From Streptomyces omiyaensis (GTDB lineage Bacteria > Actinomycetota > Actinomycetes > Streptomycetales > Streptomycetaceae): DNA of 64,000 nucleotides. The notes beneath the pieces were generated by a model that saw only the letters and a program-made list of their open reading frames with translations, was not told the DNA's origin and did not search any database. Shown piece after piece: positions 8,844 through 16,449 of the stretch. The DNA lies in contig NZ_BMVV01000006.1 of NCBI RefSeq assembly GCF_014650895.1, positions 124,001 through 188,000 of the forward strand. Reading direction: 5' to 3'. The position numbers were made by a program, and so were the translations under genes. Within the stretch, counting starts at the first letter, position 1, and each line of letters starts with the position of its first letter.

Positions 8844-9053
8844 GGTCAACCTCCTGGTGGGTACACAGGGAAGGTTGGACAGCCCCCCGATTCGTGACGG
8901 CCGGGGCCGCGCCGGGCGAGTGATGCGCGTCACATTGCCGCTCCCGGCTTCGGCCGCGGGCCCGGGGACCTGACGGAGCCCGTCGTACCGCCCCGCCGGT
9001 GACCGCCGGGCGCCGTACGGTGTCCGGATCCCGTCCCGCGAAAGGCGCAGCGC

Positions 9054-9536
9054 ATGCCGGAGAGCAAGACGTCCGCGGAGATCGTCTCGGACCCGGTCGG
9101 CCGGGTGGTCGGGGGCCGGGGCGAGGTCCGCGACGACGAGTGGGGCGGGGTCGCGGCGGTGATCCGCCTGGACGACCGCTTCGCCCCCGAGGCCCTGGCG
9201 GGCCTGGACGCGTTCTCGCACGTGGAGGTCGTCCACCACTTCGACCGCGTCCCCGCGGAGAAGGTGGAGACGGGCGCCCGCCACCCCCGTGGCAACACCG
9301 ACTGGCCCCTCGTCGGCATCTTCGCCCAGCGCGGCAAGAACCGGCCCAACCGCCTCGGCGTCTCCCGCTGCCGCCTCCTGCGCGTCGACGGCCGCGACCT
9401 CCACGTCGAGGGCCTCGACGCCGTCGACGGCACCCCCGTCCTCGACATCAAGCCCTGCATGACCGAGTTCGGCCCCCCCCGGGGCGCCACCACCCAGCCC
9501 GACTGGGCCACGGAGATCATGCGCCGCTACTACTGA
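9054..9536 (+). CDS. trmO: TrmO-family tRNA methyltransferase (YaeB/TsaA-like)
   Basis: 160 aa single-domain beta-barrel methyltransferase of the TrmO/YaeB family, which in bacteria N6-methylates t6A37 of some threonine tRNAs using SAM. Visible family blocks are LAGLDAFSHVEVVHHFDRV, the stretch ARHPRGNTDWPLVGIFAQRGKNRPN and VLDIKPCMTEFGPP. Monocistronic, with AAAGG shortly before the ATG. Some actinobacterial members of this family methylate small molecules instead, so the tRNA role is the usual but not proven one. Confidence 0.82.
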   Translation: MPESKTSAEIVSDPVGRVVGGRGEVRDDEWGGVAAVIRLDDRFAPEALAGLDAFSHVEVVHHFDRVPAEKVETGARHPRGNTDWPLVGIFAQRGKNRPNRLGVSRCRLLRVDGRDLHVEGLDAVDGTPVLDIKPCMTEFGPPRGATTQPDWATEIMRRYY

Positions 9537-9596
9537 CCTCCGCCCCGGCCCGGCCCGGCCGGGGCGCCCGGTGACCTCGGGCGGTGTCGGGCGGCA

Positions 9597-9722
9597 TCAG
9601 GCGGAGAGGGCCCGGTGCAGGGCGTCGAGACCGTCGGCGTGGATGCCGGTGAAGAGCGCGACGACCTCGGCCTCGGTGGCGCCCCGGGGGTGGAAGCGGC
9701 CGGACCACTGCACCGACCTCCG
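9597..9722 (-). pseudogene. 3' remnant of an SRPBCC-family gene
   Basis: On the minus strand the frame ending with TGA at 9597-9599 reads VQWSGRFHPRGATEAEV followed by VALFTGIHADGLDALHRALSA. This is the typical C-terminus of SRPBCC (polyketide cyclase-like) proteins: a last beta strand with Trp-Ser, then the long C-terminal helix. Upstream of about 9722 the frame turns into Arg-rich sequence with no fold and no start, so only the last ~40 codons survive. The rest of 9537-9866 shows no other feature. Confidence 0.5.
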
Positions 9723-9866
9723 CCGGCCCGCTGCGCGCGACCCCGTTCCGTGGGGCCACTCGGGTCATCACGGGCGCGCCCACCGCCCCGCAGCCCCTCC
9801 GGCATGATCGTCTGGTGCGGCGGGGGCGACCGGAAGACGACCGACCTCCTGCCTGGGGGCCCGAAC

Positions 9867-10682
9867 ATGCTGACGATCACGACCATCGCGGTGATGGTCG
9901 CCGCGCTCGTACTCGGCCTGGCCGCGAACCACTACCGGCGCCGTCGGGCGTCCCCCGACGGGGACGCCGAAGAGGCGTCCGTCAGCGACCTCGTCAGCCC
10001 GCTGGAGACGCTCGCCGTCCTCCTCGTGGCCTTCGTCATCGTCGTGGCCGCGGAGTCCTTCGGCGCGGCCGGCGCGGCCGTGGGCGCCGAGGCCCATCGC
10101 GTCGACCAGCTCTACGAGGTGGCCGACTACGCCCCCGAGCCCCAGCGGGAGCGGATCCAGGCCGACGCCGTCTGCTACGCCCGCGCCATCCTGGCGTACG
10201 AGTGGCCGCAGATGGACAAGAACGGGCAGAAGGCCCCCGAAGTGTCCGTCTGGTCCTCGGACTTCCGCCGCCACTTCAAGGAACTGGCCCGCGCGGACGA
10301 CAACACCCTGGACCTGCTGGTCGAGGCGGACGACGAGCGCTCCGTCGCCCGCCAGACCCGGCTGTCCGAGGCCGCCCCGGCGATCCCGCCCGTCGTCTAC
10401 TGGTTCATGGTCGTCGCGCTCGCCGCCACCGTCGGCGCCTTCGCCTTCGGCCTGCCGGCCCGGCGCGGCCCCTCCCACATCGTCCTGCTGTGCGTCCTGA
10501 CCGCGCTCTTCACCGGCTCCCTCCTCCTCATCGCGGACATCGACCGCCCCTTCTCCGGGCAGATCCACATCTCCGGCACGGCCATGGAGGACACGGTCGA
10601 CGACATCGGCGAGGACTACGCCGAGGACCACCCGGACCGCCTCCTCCCCTGCGACGCCCGAGGCGCCCGCACGAACCCGTGA
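9867..10682 (+). CDS. DUF4239-domain membrane protein
   Basis: 271 aa integral membrane protein. TM1 is at the very N-terminus (TTIAVMVAALVLGLAANHY), TM2 at about 45-65 (LETLAVLLVAFVIVVAAESF), then a ~110-residue soluble region with helices (RIQADAVCYARAILAYEWP), and two TMs near the C-terminus (YWFMVVALAATVGAFAFG and IVLLCVLTALFTGSLLLIAD). This layout and the motif DRPFSGQIHIS fit DUF4239. Role unknown. The start at 9867 precedes TM1 exactly; longer frames upstream are Arg/Pro-rich. Confidence 0.8.
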   Translation: MLTITTIAVMVAALVLGLAANHYRRRRASPDGDAEEASVSDLVSPLETLAVLLVAFVIVVAAESFGAAGAAVGAEAHRVDQLYEVADYAPEPQRERIQADAVCYARAILAYEWPQMDKNGQKAPEVSVWSSDFRRHFKELARADDNTLDLLVEADDERSVARQTRLSEAAPAIPPVVYWFMVVALAATVGAFAFGLPARRGPSHIVLLCVLTALFTGSLLLIADIDRPFSGQIHISGTAMEDTVDDIGEDYAEDHPDRLLPCDARGARTNP

Positions 10683-10866
10683 CCGCGCCTCCCCGCGTAC
10701 GCGCGGGCCCCGGGGACCCGCGGGGCACGACGGCCGGCCCCCCCAGAGGTTCGCCCGCGGGGGCCACACCGCCGACGCGACGGCCGCCCCGCCGGTCCCG
10801 AGGGCGGTGTCCCGTCGTTGCCGGGACGCCCTTGCCGTCCGCTGTTCACCGCTTCCACCGGCACGT

Positions 10867-10894
10867 TGCCGCACGGCCTTCCGGCCGTGCGGCA
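10867..10894. terminator. Hairpin between DUF4239 and the Tudor-like gene
   Basis: An 11-bp perfect stem (GCCGCACGGCC, loop TTCC) between converging genes that end at 10682 and 11067. It could stop transcription from either side, but no T-tract follows. The remaining non-coding sequence of 10683-11066 shows nothing else. Confidence 0.4.
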
Positions 10895-11066
10895 CCAGCG
10901 GGCGGCCCGTTCCGGTCCGGGGGGCCGCCCCGCCTCGCACCGAGCCGCGCTCATGCCGGAGGCGGACGCCCGCACCTCCCCGAGCAGGAAGGTCCCGATC
11001 TCCCGGAGGTCCTGTGGGGAGGGGGCGCGTGGCTCCGGTACGCCGTGACCGGGCACGGCGGCGGCC

Positions 11067-11288
11067 CTACAACTTGCTCATCTTGGCGTACGGACTCAGG
11101 ATCCGCTCTCGCGTCGAGCCGAAATCCACGAGTGCCGCGATCCCGCCCTCGATGCCGATGACCCGGCCGAGGCCGTACACGTCGTGTGTGACCTGGTCGC
11201 CTACGGCGAACTGCCGGGGAGGCGGCGCGACCGGGGCTTTGAAGGGACTGGTGGGCAAATAGCGCTTCGGTGCACTGGACTTTGTCAT
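11067..11288 (-). CDS. Small conserved Tudor/CarD-like protein
   Basis: 73 aa. After a basic, Pro-rich N-terminus (KRYLPTSPFKAPVAPPP) comes a compact beta domain: FAVGDQVTHDVYGLGRVIGIEGG, then AALVDFGSTRERI, ending SPYAKMSKL. This resembles the Tudor-like C-terminal domain of UvrD/PcrA helicases and the RNAP-binding fold of CarD, so an interaction with RNA polymerase or DNA is possible (inference). The start MTKSSAPKR at 11288 was chosen over upstream in-frame ATGs because the added residues have no protein character. Confidence 0.75.
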   Translation of the reverse strand: MTKSSAPKRYLPTSPFKAPVAPPPRQFAVGDQVTHDVYGLGRVIGIEGGIAALVDFGSTRERILSPYAKMSKL

Positions 11289-11842
11289 TGCCGCCAGTAT
11301 GCGCCCCGCGCACATCCGTTCGCTGTGGCCGTTCACGCCCGCAGTGCGAGACGGCCGAGGAGGGTCTCGACGGAACAGCGGCTCCAGGTGGCTCACCAGC
11401 GGCTTCGGCCCCGGGGGTCATCGAGGCCGTTCCGCGCTTCCCGCACCCGGTGGCGGCCGAGGCGTCCGTGGCTCTGCCCGAACAGGTGACGTCGACCAGC
11501 CCCCTGTCCCGGACCGACGGCGTGGCCCGCCCGTTTTCCGGCCCGCGCGGTCTCGGCGGGCTCCCGGCCCCGGCGCGGACGGCGATGTGCGGGGCCGTCT
11601 GACGGACGGGGCGGGCCGCACGTCGCCGTGGACGGTCCTCGACGTCCCCGGCCACGACGACCGATCGACCGCACCGTGCCCTTCGCGCGGTGCTCACGTG
11701 CCCGGGTCGCCTCGGGTGCGGGCGGGCGGCGGCCGAGGCGGACCCGGTGGTGTCACGGGTCCTTCGGTGGAGCCGGCCCGGCTCGCGTCCCGGCACCGGA
11801 TCCGTGCGTACCGGTCCGAGCGGCGCCGGCGGCGGCCCCGTC
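11289..11842. other. Non-coding stretch, nothing recognised
   Basis: 554 bp between two minus-strand genes. Open frames exist on both strands but are Arg/Pro/Gly-rich, overlap each other and lack ribosome sites. I see no tRNA, strong hairpin or repeat. It must hold the promoter of the gene ending at 11067. Confidence 0.5.
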
Positions 11843-12181
11843 TCAGTCCGAGTCCGCCGGCGGGGCTGATTCCGCGGCGCGGCGGTACTCGGCGTTGATG
11901 CGCTGGGCTTCTTCGAGTTGGTCTTCGAGGATGATGATGCGGCAGGCGGCTTCGATGGGGGTGCCCTGGTCGACGAGTTCCCGGGCCCGTGCGGCGATGC
12001 GCAACTGGTAGCGGGAGTAGCGGCGGTGGCCGCCCGCGGAGCGGAGCGGGGTGATGAGGCGGGCCTCGCCGATGGCGCGGAGGAAACCCTGGGTGGTGCC
12101 GAGCATCTCGGCGGCCCTTCCCATGGTGTAGGCGGGGTAGTCGTCGTCGTCGAGACGCCCGTACGAGTCGTCTGCTGTCAT
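11843..12181 (-). CDS. MerR-like helix-turn-helix protein
   Basis: 112 aa regulator. Residues ~15-80 form a winged helix of MerR type: YTMGRAAEMLGTTQGFLRAIG, then LITPLRSAGGHRRYSRYQLRIAARARELVDQG, where GGHRRYS is the wing signature. A helix (IIILEDQLEEAQRINAEYRRAAE) follows, suited to dimerisation by coiled coil; there is no effector domain. The start at 12181 has GGAGAGGTG directly upstream. It lies 26 bp downstream of the 32-nt palindrome at 12208-12239, so readthrough or folding there probably governs its expression. Not BldC, which is shorter and differs in sequence. Confidence 0.85.
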   Translation of the reverse strand: MTADDSYGRLDDDDYPAYTMGRAAEMLGTTQGFLRAIGEARLITPLRSAGGHRRYSRYQLRIAARARELVDQGTPIEAACRIIILEDQLEEAQRINAEYRRAAESAPPADSD

Positions 12182-12207
12182 TTGCACCTCTCCGTGAAAC
12201 GCGTCGA

Positions 12208-12239
12208 GGGGCCCTGGTGCCGTACGGCACCAGGGCCCC
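12208..12239. terminator. Perfect 32-nt palindrome before the MerR-like gene
   Basis: A perfect inverted repeat with 16-nt arms and no spacer (GGGGCCCTGGTGCCGT and its complement; centre CCGTACGG). On the minus strand it would fold into a very stable hairpin 26 nt before the ATG at 12181, at the end of the candidate non-coding RNA. It can be a terminator with partial readthrough, an attenuator, or a protein-binding dyad. Confidence 0.55.
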
Positions 12240-12694
12240 GAAGGAACTACTACACCACCTGCCGGCCCTGATACTGCGCCGGCCTTCTGTGTCCGCTGAA
12301 CCGACCCAGTGGCTGTCGGGTGCGCGGGGATCGCGGTTGCTTGACCGGAGACCACCTCACTATCGATGTCCTGCGGTACCCGGACTCGAGATTTCCGGCC
12401 GGGCGATCCTGATGGCGCTGCGTTCCTCCGTTCTTCCTTCGGTGATCGATTTCCCACCATGGGGGTACTGCGTACTGCTGGGTGATGCGCACTGCTCTCA
12501 CGGGTCCGCGTCCTTCATGCCCACGGTCCCGCTCGCGGCGGCCCCTGATCACTGCGGGCCGCCCGGTCCAGCCGTCAGTCCCGTCGCCGTCCTGCCAAAG
12601 CCCTGGCTTCGGAACTCCACCGCCGCACCGTCCTGCGACTTGCTCCACTGCCGGCAGTCCGTCTCTGCCAGGCCTCACTGTCTCTCTGGGCTAC
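12208..12694 (-). ncRNA. Candidate ~490-nt structured non-coding RNA or long leader
   Basis: Minus-strand transcript predicted from a good promoter (12702-12730) to the perfect hairpin 12208-12239. The frames inside have no protein character and GC is visibly lower than in neighbours. Several stems can be read: 12537-12563 (8-bp stem), 12261-12283 (stem GCCGGC), and the self-complementary 12-mer ACTGCCGGCAGT at 12647-12658. The loops of the first two are near-identical on the RNA strand (GCAGTGATCAG and GCAGTATCAG). It lacks the RNase P and tmRNA signatures I know. It could equally be a long 5' leader of the MerR-like gene. Boundaries are predictions. Confidence 0.45.
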
Positions 12695-12701
12695 GAGAGA
12701 A

Positions 12702-12730
12702 ACCTTAGCCGGGCCACCGCGCAATGTCTA
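12702..12730 (-). promoter_or_regulatory. Promoter of the candidate RNA
   Basis: On the minus strand: -35 TAGACA (12725-12730), 17-bp spacer, -10 TAAGGT (12702-12707). This is one of the best matches to the vegetative (HrdB-type) consensus in the window and predicts a start near 12694. Confidence 0.6.
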
Positions 12731-13445
12731 CTCTGGCCGCGATAGATTTTCATGTGCCTGGTGGGTAGGTAATCGACCTCGGCGAGCGAAGCGGAGCGTC
12801 GCGCAGGGCCGGGCGGAGTCGCGGAGCGTTCGTCGCCGGGTCGCCCCCGCATCCGCGCGCGGGACGCGGTCGTTCGATGCGTGAGAGGGCCCGGCCGGCG
12901 TGTGCCGTGCGGGCCCTCTCGGCTGACCGGAGTCGGCTCACGTTCGCTCGCGGATTCCGGTCGGGCCGCCGGAACGCCGAGCAGGGGAGACGGGTCGGCT
13001 CGCGGCCGACGTGGGGCTCGGGTTGCCGTGCCGGCGGCGGACCGTCGCGCGCTCCCGTGCCGGCGGCAGAAGCGGAACCGCGCCGACCGCGGGAGGGCGT
13101 CCCGCCCCTGCGCCGCTCTGCCGGTGGGCGGTGATCGTCACGGGCACGCCGGGCGGGGCCTGGGCGCCGGTGATCCCGCGGAGGAGTCGTACGTGTGGCC
13201 GCCGTTGCGGCGGGTGAGGGAGGTGCGGCCGTTCGTGCGTGTGGGGTTCATTCGGAACCTTCCCCGATACGGCACGCATCGAGGGATTCCGGCAGCGGAC
13301 GAACGGCTTCTGGAATCACTGGGGCGGCCGAACGGAAGGAGAAGGAAGGCCGCTCGGCCCAGGTGGGGAATTGTCGACACGCCATCGGGTCGGCGAAATG
13401 GACGCGGACGACGTGGCCGCGCGAGGGGGCCCTGCGAATGAATGC
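12731..13445. other. Non-coding stretch, nothing recognised
   Basis: About 700 bp between the candidate RNA promoter and the cspA terminator. Overlapping Arg/Gly-rich frames on both strands are not convincing as genes. No tRNA or repeat was seen. Confidence 0.5.
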
Positions 13446-13482
13446 GGCCGGGGCCCGCACCCCTAGGGTGCGGGCCCCGGCC
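13446..13482 (-). terminator. cspA terminator hairpin
   Basis: Perfect 17-bp stem (GGCCGGGGCCCGCACCC) with loop CTA, beginning 18 bp after the cspA stop. Confidence 0.8.
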
Positions 13483-13500
13483 GAGTACGGCGCGTCGGCG

Positions 13501-13704
13501 TCAGGCGGGAACGATGTTCTCGGCCGTCGGGCCCTTCTGGCCCTGCGCGATGTCGAAGGAGACCTTCTGGCCCTCCTGGAGCTCGCGGAAGCCCTGCGCG
13601 GCGATGTTCGAGTAGTGGGCGAACACGTCAGGGCCGCCACCGTCCTGCTCGATGAAACCGAAACCCTTTTCGGCGTTGAACCACTTCACGGTGCCGGCGG
13701 CCAT
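13501..13704 (-). CDS. cspA: Cold-shock protein (CspA family)
   Basis: 67 aa single OB-fold RNA/DNA-binding protein. RNP1 (KGFGFIEQ) and RNP2 (VFAHYSNI, normally VFVHFS) are both visible, along with the start [14 protein letters not shown] and the end PTAENIVPA, matching the normal family length. It binds single-stranded nucleic acid and acts as an RNA chaperone in the cytoplasm. The start at 13704 follows GAGGAGA. A 27-nt palindrome lies 25 nt upstream in the leader. Streptomyces carry several such genes and which paralogue this is cannot be decided here. Confidence 0.95.
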   Translation of the reverse strand: MAAGTVKWFNAEKGFGFIEQDGGGPDVFAHYSNIAAQGFRELQEGQKVSFDIAQGQKGPTAENIVPA

Positions 13705-13729
13705 GTCATTTCTCCTCTGGGCAAGTACG

Positions 13730-13756
13730 ACGGAATCCGTACCGTACGGATTCCGT
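13730..13756. promoter_or_regulatory. Palindrome in the cspA leader
   Basis: 13-bp perfect arms (ACGGAATCCGTAC) around a single C, 25 bp upstream of the cspA ATG. In RNA it would form a hairpin just ahead of the ribosome site; as DNA it is an operator-like dyad. Its placement mirrors the palindrome before the MerR-like gene at 12208-12239. Confidence 0.5.
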
Positions 13757-14220
13757 GTCGCCGCGATGATGCCCTGGCCGGAAAATGACCGGAAATACAA
13801 AGCGCTTCCGTGCGGCGCGCGGGCCGACGGGGGCACTTGAAATCTTCGGGTACCAAAACTGCAACTGACTTCGACAGTAGCATGTCGACGCAGCCCGGGT
13901 GCCGCGAATATTTCTCCCTGCGTGTCGCCGGTAAAAACTCTGTGTGCGGCGGTCGTTGAAATCTCAGACCGCGAAAGAAGGTATTCGTTCACTTCGAATG
14001 CGGTCTTTCGGAGGCGAGTCGGTCGCCGCGGCCGGGGTGTCGGCAGCGGCGGAACCCGCGTCCGCGGGGCCGAGCCCGGCAGTCCCCGCGGCCCGCGGGA
14101 GGCCGGCGGTGGCGCCGGTCGACGGTTCCCCTCGCCCCGCGCCCGAGGACGTCCCGACGCGCGGGAGGCGCCGGTCCGGCCGTTGCCGCGGTGGGCCCCG
14201 CTCGTCGGCCCCGGACGACG

Positions 14221-14253
14221 ACGAAGCCCCAGGTCGTCGACCTGGGGCTTCGT
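14221..14253 (-). terminator. Terminator behind the partial tRNA-Gly copy
   Basis: 15-bp perfect stem (ACGAAGCCCCAGGTC) with loop GTC, lying directly 3' of the tRNA-Gly fragment on the minus strand. Same architecture as the hairpin at 15928-15960 behind the intact tRNA, with a partly different stem sequence. Confidence 0.75.
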
Positions 14254-14258
14254 TCAAG

Positions 14259-14299
14259 AGCGGATGACGGGAATCGAACCCGCGCTATAAGCCTGGGAA
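14259..14299 (-). pseudogene. 3' part of tRNA-Gly (partial copy, att-like)
   Basis: Read on the minus strand, this holds the anticodon loop from TTCCCA, the 3' anticodon stem, variable loop, T-arm and 3' acceptor strand of tRNA-Gly, identical to the intact gene at 15966-16036 apart from one base next to the loop. The 5' half is absent: upstream sequence is unrelated. Identity with the second copy covers 45 nt (14248-14292) reaching into the terminator stem. A break at the anticodon loop with the 3' half kept is the standard footprint of tyrosine-recombinase integration into a tRNA gene. Confidence 0.75.
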
Positions 14300-14411
14300 T
14301 CACCGCTGCTTTGGCCGTCCCCATGGCCTCTGGCCTGCGGACAAGTCTCTTCGCGGGTCCTGTCGGGAGGCTCTGCTCGTACCCGTGGTGACCGCTGTTC
14401 ACCGCCCTGGA

Positions 14412-14429
14412 GGGCACGGATGGGGCACG
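14412..14429. repeat. Direct repeat GGGCACG
   Basis: GGGCACG occurs at 14412-14418 and 14423-14429, about 115 bp from the tRNA fragment. Short direct repeats of this kind at this distance can be arm-type integrase sites; no integrase gene is present, so this is only suggestive. Confidence 0.25.
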
Positions 14430-14598
14430 TGCCGGCTCCCGCCCGGCGGTCCGGTGCGGCTGGACGGGTGTAGTTCGGTCCCCGGCTCCGGCGCCGTCCG
14501 CCGGGAGCGCCGCTCGGCCGGATTACATGGGCCTGCGCCTCGGCGCGGGGCGTGCCGGTGCCCTTCGCGGTCCCGGACCCGACGACTGGAAGAGCACC

Positions 14599-15873
14599 AT
14601 GGCAGAGCGCCACCCTCGCAACCGCACCGGCCGCGGCCCGCTACGTCGCGGGCTCGCTGCCGCCGTGCTCGCGGTCGGCATGCTGACCGCTTCGACGACA
14701 CCCGGATACGGCACCGGCGAGGCCGCGCCGGTGCCCGGCCCCCAGTTCACGCCGCTGACGGCGGCCGTGATGACCGAACCTGCACCGTTCGACGCCACGG
14801 ACGGCAAGACGCACCTCTCGTACGAACTGCTCACCACGAACGCGCTGCCCAGCAGCGCACGGGTGCGGCTGGACCGTGTCGAGGTCCGGGACGCCCGCAC
14901 GCACCGGGTGGTGGGCTCGCTGAGCGGGCAGGCGCTGGCCGATGCCGCCAACCCGGTGGGCGACCCCCTGCCCGGTGCGGACGGGTACACGCCGGCGCCG
15001 CCGGGGCCGACGCCGACCGTGATCCCGGGCTCCCAGCAGTGGGTCGTCTGGATCGACCTGGCCCTGGACCGCGGCGAGCGGGTGCCCAAGGTCCTTGAGC
15101 ACCACCTCTCCGGCGCCGTCCTCACCGCCTCGGGCTCCTCCCCGTTCGAGGAGACGGTCCAGGCCACCCCGACCGACCGCACCACGCCGCTGAACCTGGA
15201 CGCGCCGGTCCGCCCCGGCACCTGGTACTCCAGCGAGTCGTGCTGCGGCAACACCCACCACCGGCGCGGCCTCGGCCCGATCAACGGCCGCTTCTACGTA
15301 CCGCAGCGCTTCGCGATCGACTGGTACCGGGTCGGAGAGCAGGGACAGACCTGGGAGGGCGACCCCGCGCGGCTCACCAGCTACCTGAGCTACCGGCAGC
15401 CCGTCGTGGCGGCGGCCGGCGGCAGGGTGGTGGAGGTCCAGGACGGGATCCCGGACAACACGCCGCCTGTCACGCCGCCGGTCCCCCCGATCGAGGAGAC
15501 CGTCGGCAACCACGTCACCGTGGAGGTCGCGCCCGGCCGCTACCTCCTCTATGCGCACCTGAAGCCCGGCTCGCTCAGGGTCCGGGAAGGCGACCGCGTC
15601 GAACCCGGCCGGGTCCTCGGGCTGATCGGCAACAGCGGCAACTCGACCACGCCGCACCTGCACTTCCAGGTGATGACCACGCCCGAGTTCTTCCCGACCG
15701 ACAGCCCCCCGTTCACCTTCCGGAAGTTCCGCGTCGTCGGACACGTCGAACCCCGGCTCTGGGACGACAACCTGGGCCTGCAGCCCACCGGCGTCCTCCC
15801 GATCACGCCCTCGCCGTACGACGGCCCCCACCGTGCGCGGTATCCGCTCGACCGCGAGGTCCTGGAGTTCTGA
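14599..15873 (+). CDS. Secreted M23 (LytM-like) metallopeptidase
   Basis: 424 aa secreted protein with a C-terminal M23 domain, a fold that normally cleaves peptidoglycan cross-bridges. An N-terminal signal peptide (RRGLAAAVLAVGMLTAS) is followed by ~200 residues with beta character and no known domain, then M23 from about residue 225. The first zinc-ligand segment reads QRFAIDW, so the usual first His is replaced while the Asp remains. YAHLKPGSLRV and the final HLHFQ are intact. This class may bind rather than cut, or use an altered site. The start at 14599 was chosen for the signal peptide. It is the only gene between the two tRNA-Gly copies. Confidence 0.85.
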   Translation: MAERHPRNRTGRGPLRRGLAAAVLAVGMLTASTTPGYGTGEAAPVPGPQFTPLTAAVMTEPAPFDATDGKTHLSYELLTTNALPSSARVRLDRVEVRDARTHRVVGSLSGQALADAANPVGDPLPGADGYTPAPPGPTPTVIPGSQQWVVWIDLALDRGERVPKVLEHHLSGAVLTASGSSPFEETVQATPTDRTTPLNLDAPVRPGTWYSSESCCGNTHHRRGLGPINGRFYVPQRFAIDWYRVGEQGQTWEGDPARLTSYLSYRQPVVAAAGGRVVEVQDGIPDNTPPVTPPVPPIEETVGNHVTVEVAPGRYLLYAHLKPGSLRVREGDRVEPGRVLGLIGNSGNSTTPHLHFQVMTTPEFFPTDSPPFTFRKFRVVGHVEPRLWDDNLGLQPTGVLPITPSPYDGPHRARYPLDREVLEF

Positions 15874-15903
15874 CCACCCCTCGGCCGACCCCACCGGTAC
15901 GCG

Positions 15904-15919
15904 ATGCCTGAAGAGGCAT
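15904..15919 (+). terminator. Small hairpin after the M23 gene
   Basis: ATGCCT-GAAG-AGGCAT stem-loop 30 bp after the stop. Weak on its own; the bidirectional hairpin at 15928-15960 next to it is the more likely terminator. Confidence 0.3.
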
Positions 15920-15927
15920 GGACGACA

Positions 15928-15960
15928 ACGAAGGCCCTGGTCAGAGACCAGGGCCTTCGT
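15928..15960. terminator. Terminator between M23 gene and tRNA-Gly
   Basis: 15-bp perfect stem (ACGAAGGCCCTGGTC) with loop AGA, immediately 3' of tRNA-Gly on the minus strand and downstream of the M23 stop on the plus strand, so it can serve both. Confidence 0.8.
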
Positions 15961-15965
15961 TCAAG

Positions 15966-16036
15966 AGCGGATGACGGGAATCGAACCCGCGCTATAAGCT
16001 TGGGAAGCTCATGTTCTACCATTAAACTACATCCGC
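15966..16036 (-). tRNA. tRNA-Gly (anticodon CCC)
   Basis: Complete cloverleaf on the minus strand: acceptor GCGGATG / CATCCGC with discriminator T, D-arm with GGTAG, anticodon stem TGAGC / GCTTA around loop TTCCCAA (anticodon CCC), variable TAGC, T-arm GCGGG-TTCGATT-CCCGT. 71 nt, no encoded CCA, as is common in Streptomyces. A hairpin terminator follows at once. Confidence 0.95.
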
Positions 16037-16201
16037 AATACCGGCCGGATGAACCGGCCGCATCGTTGCACACTGTACCCCATGCGCCACGGGTGGCGTG
16101 GTTCGCCTCTCTTCGGTGGGTCGGAGTGCCGCGTGGAGGGTGTCCCCTTCATCCCCTAATGTGGCTGTCTTGTCCACCATGTGTGTAGGGGAAGGGACTT
16201 G

Positions 16202-16378
16202 ATGGGTTCCGTGGAGCGCACCGTCGTCCGCTGTGCCGAGGGGCACGTGTTCAGTACCGCTTCGTTTCCGCTCCAGCAGCTCGGTGCCGCGCGGATCGGG
16301 CCCGGGCGGCTCATCCGGTGTCCGAGGTGTGCGCGGCTGAGGCACGCGGTACCGGTGGAGGCGGCGCAGCAGCGCTGA
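16202..16378 (+). CDS. Small zinc-ribbon-like conserved protein
   Basis: 58 aa, beginning [18 protein letters not shown] and containing a later [11 protein letters not shown]. The single C-x-x-G-H and the CPRC knuckle together could bind one zinc ion, as in rubredoxin-like or zinc-ribbon proteins. Function unknown. An upstream in-frame start at 16181 would add seven residues; 16202 was preferred because the conserved-looking part begins there and GGGAAGGG precedes it. It lies 71 bp upstream of dcd. Confidence 0.65.
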   Translation: MGSVERTVVRCAEGHVFSTASFPLQQLGAARIGPGRLIRCPRCARLRHAVPVEAAQQR

Positions 16379-16449
16379 CCTGGGCAGCCGGGTGGGGCGT
16401 GGGCCGGTCCCGATTGGGGAGGTCCGCGCCCTCTGCGTATCGTGGGGTC

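Noticed and set aside
12250..12678. GCCACTG in the candidate RNA, suggesting a cobalamin riboswitch
   Set aside because: Only that heptamer fits. The rest of the B12 box and the upstream conserved elements are absent and no cobalamin gene is near.
12208..12694. RNase P RNA or tmRNA
   Set aside because: No GAGGAAAGTCC-type or ACAGAAACCGC-type RNase P blocks and no tRNA-like 3' end with GTTCGA; the size alone is not evidence.
14300..14598. Integrase gene next to the tRNA-Gly fragment
   Set aside because: No frame on either strand shows the tyrosine-recombinase R-H-R-Y boxes; the region lacks coding character.
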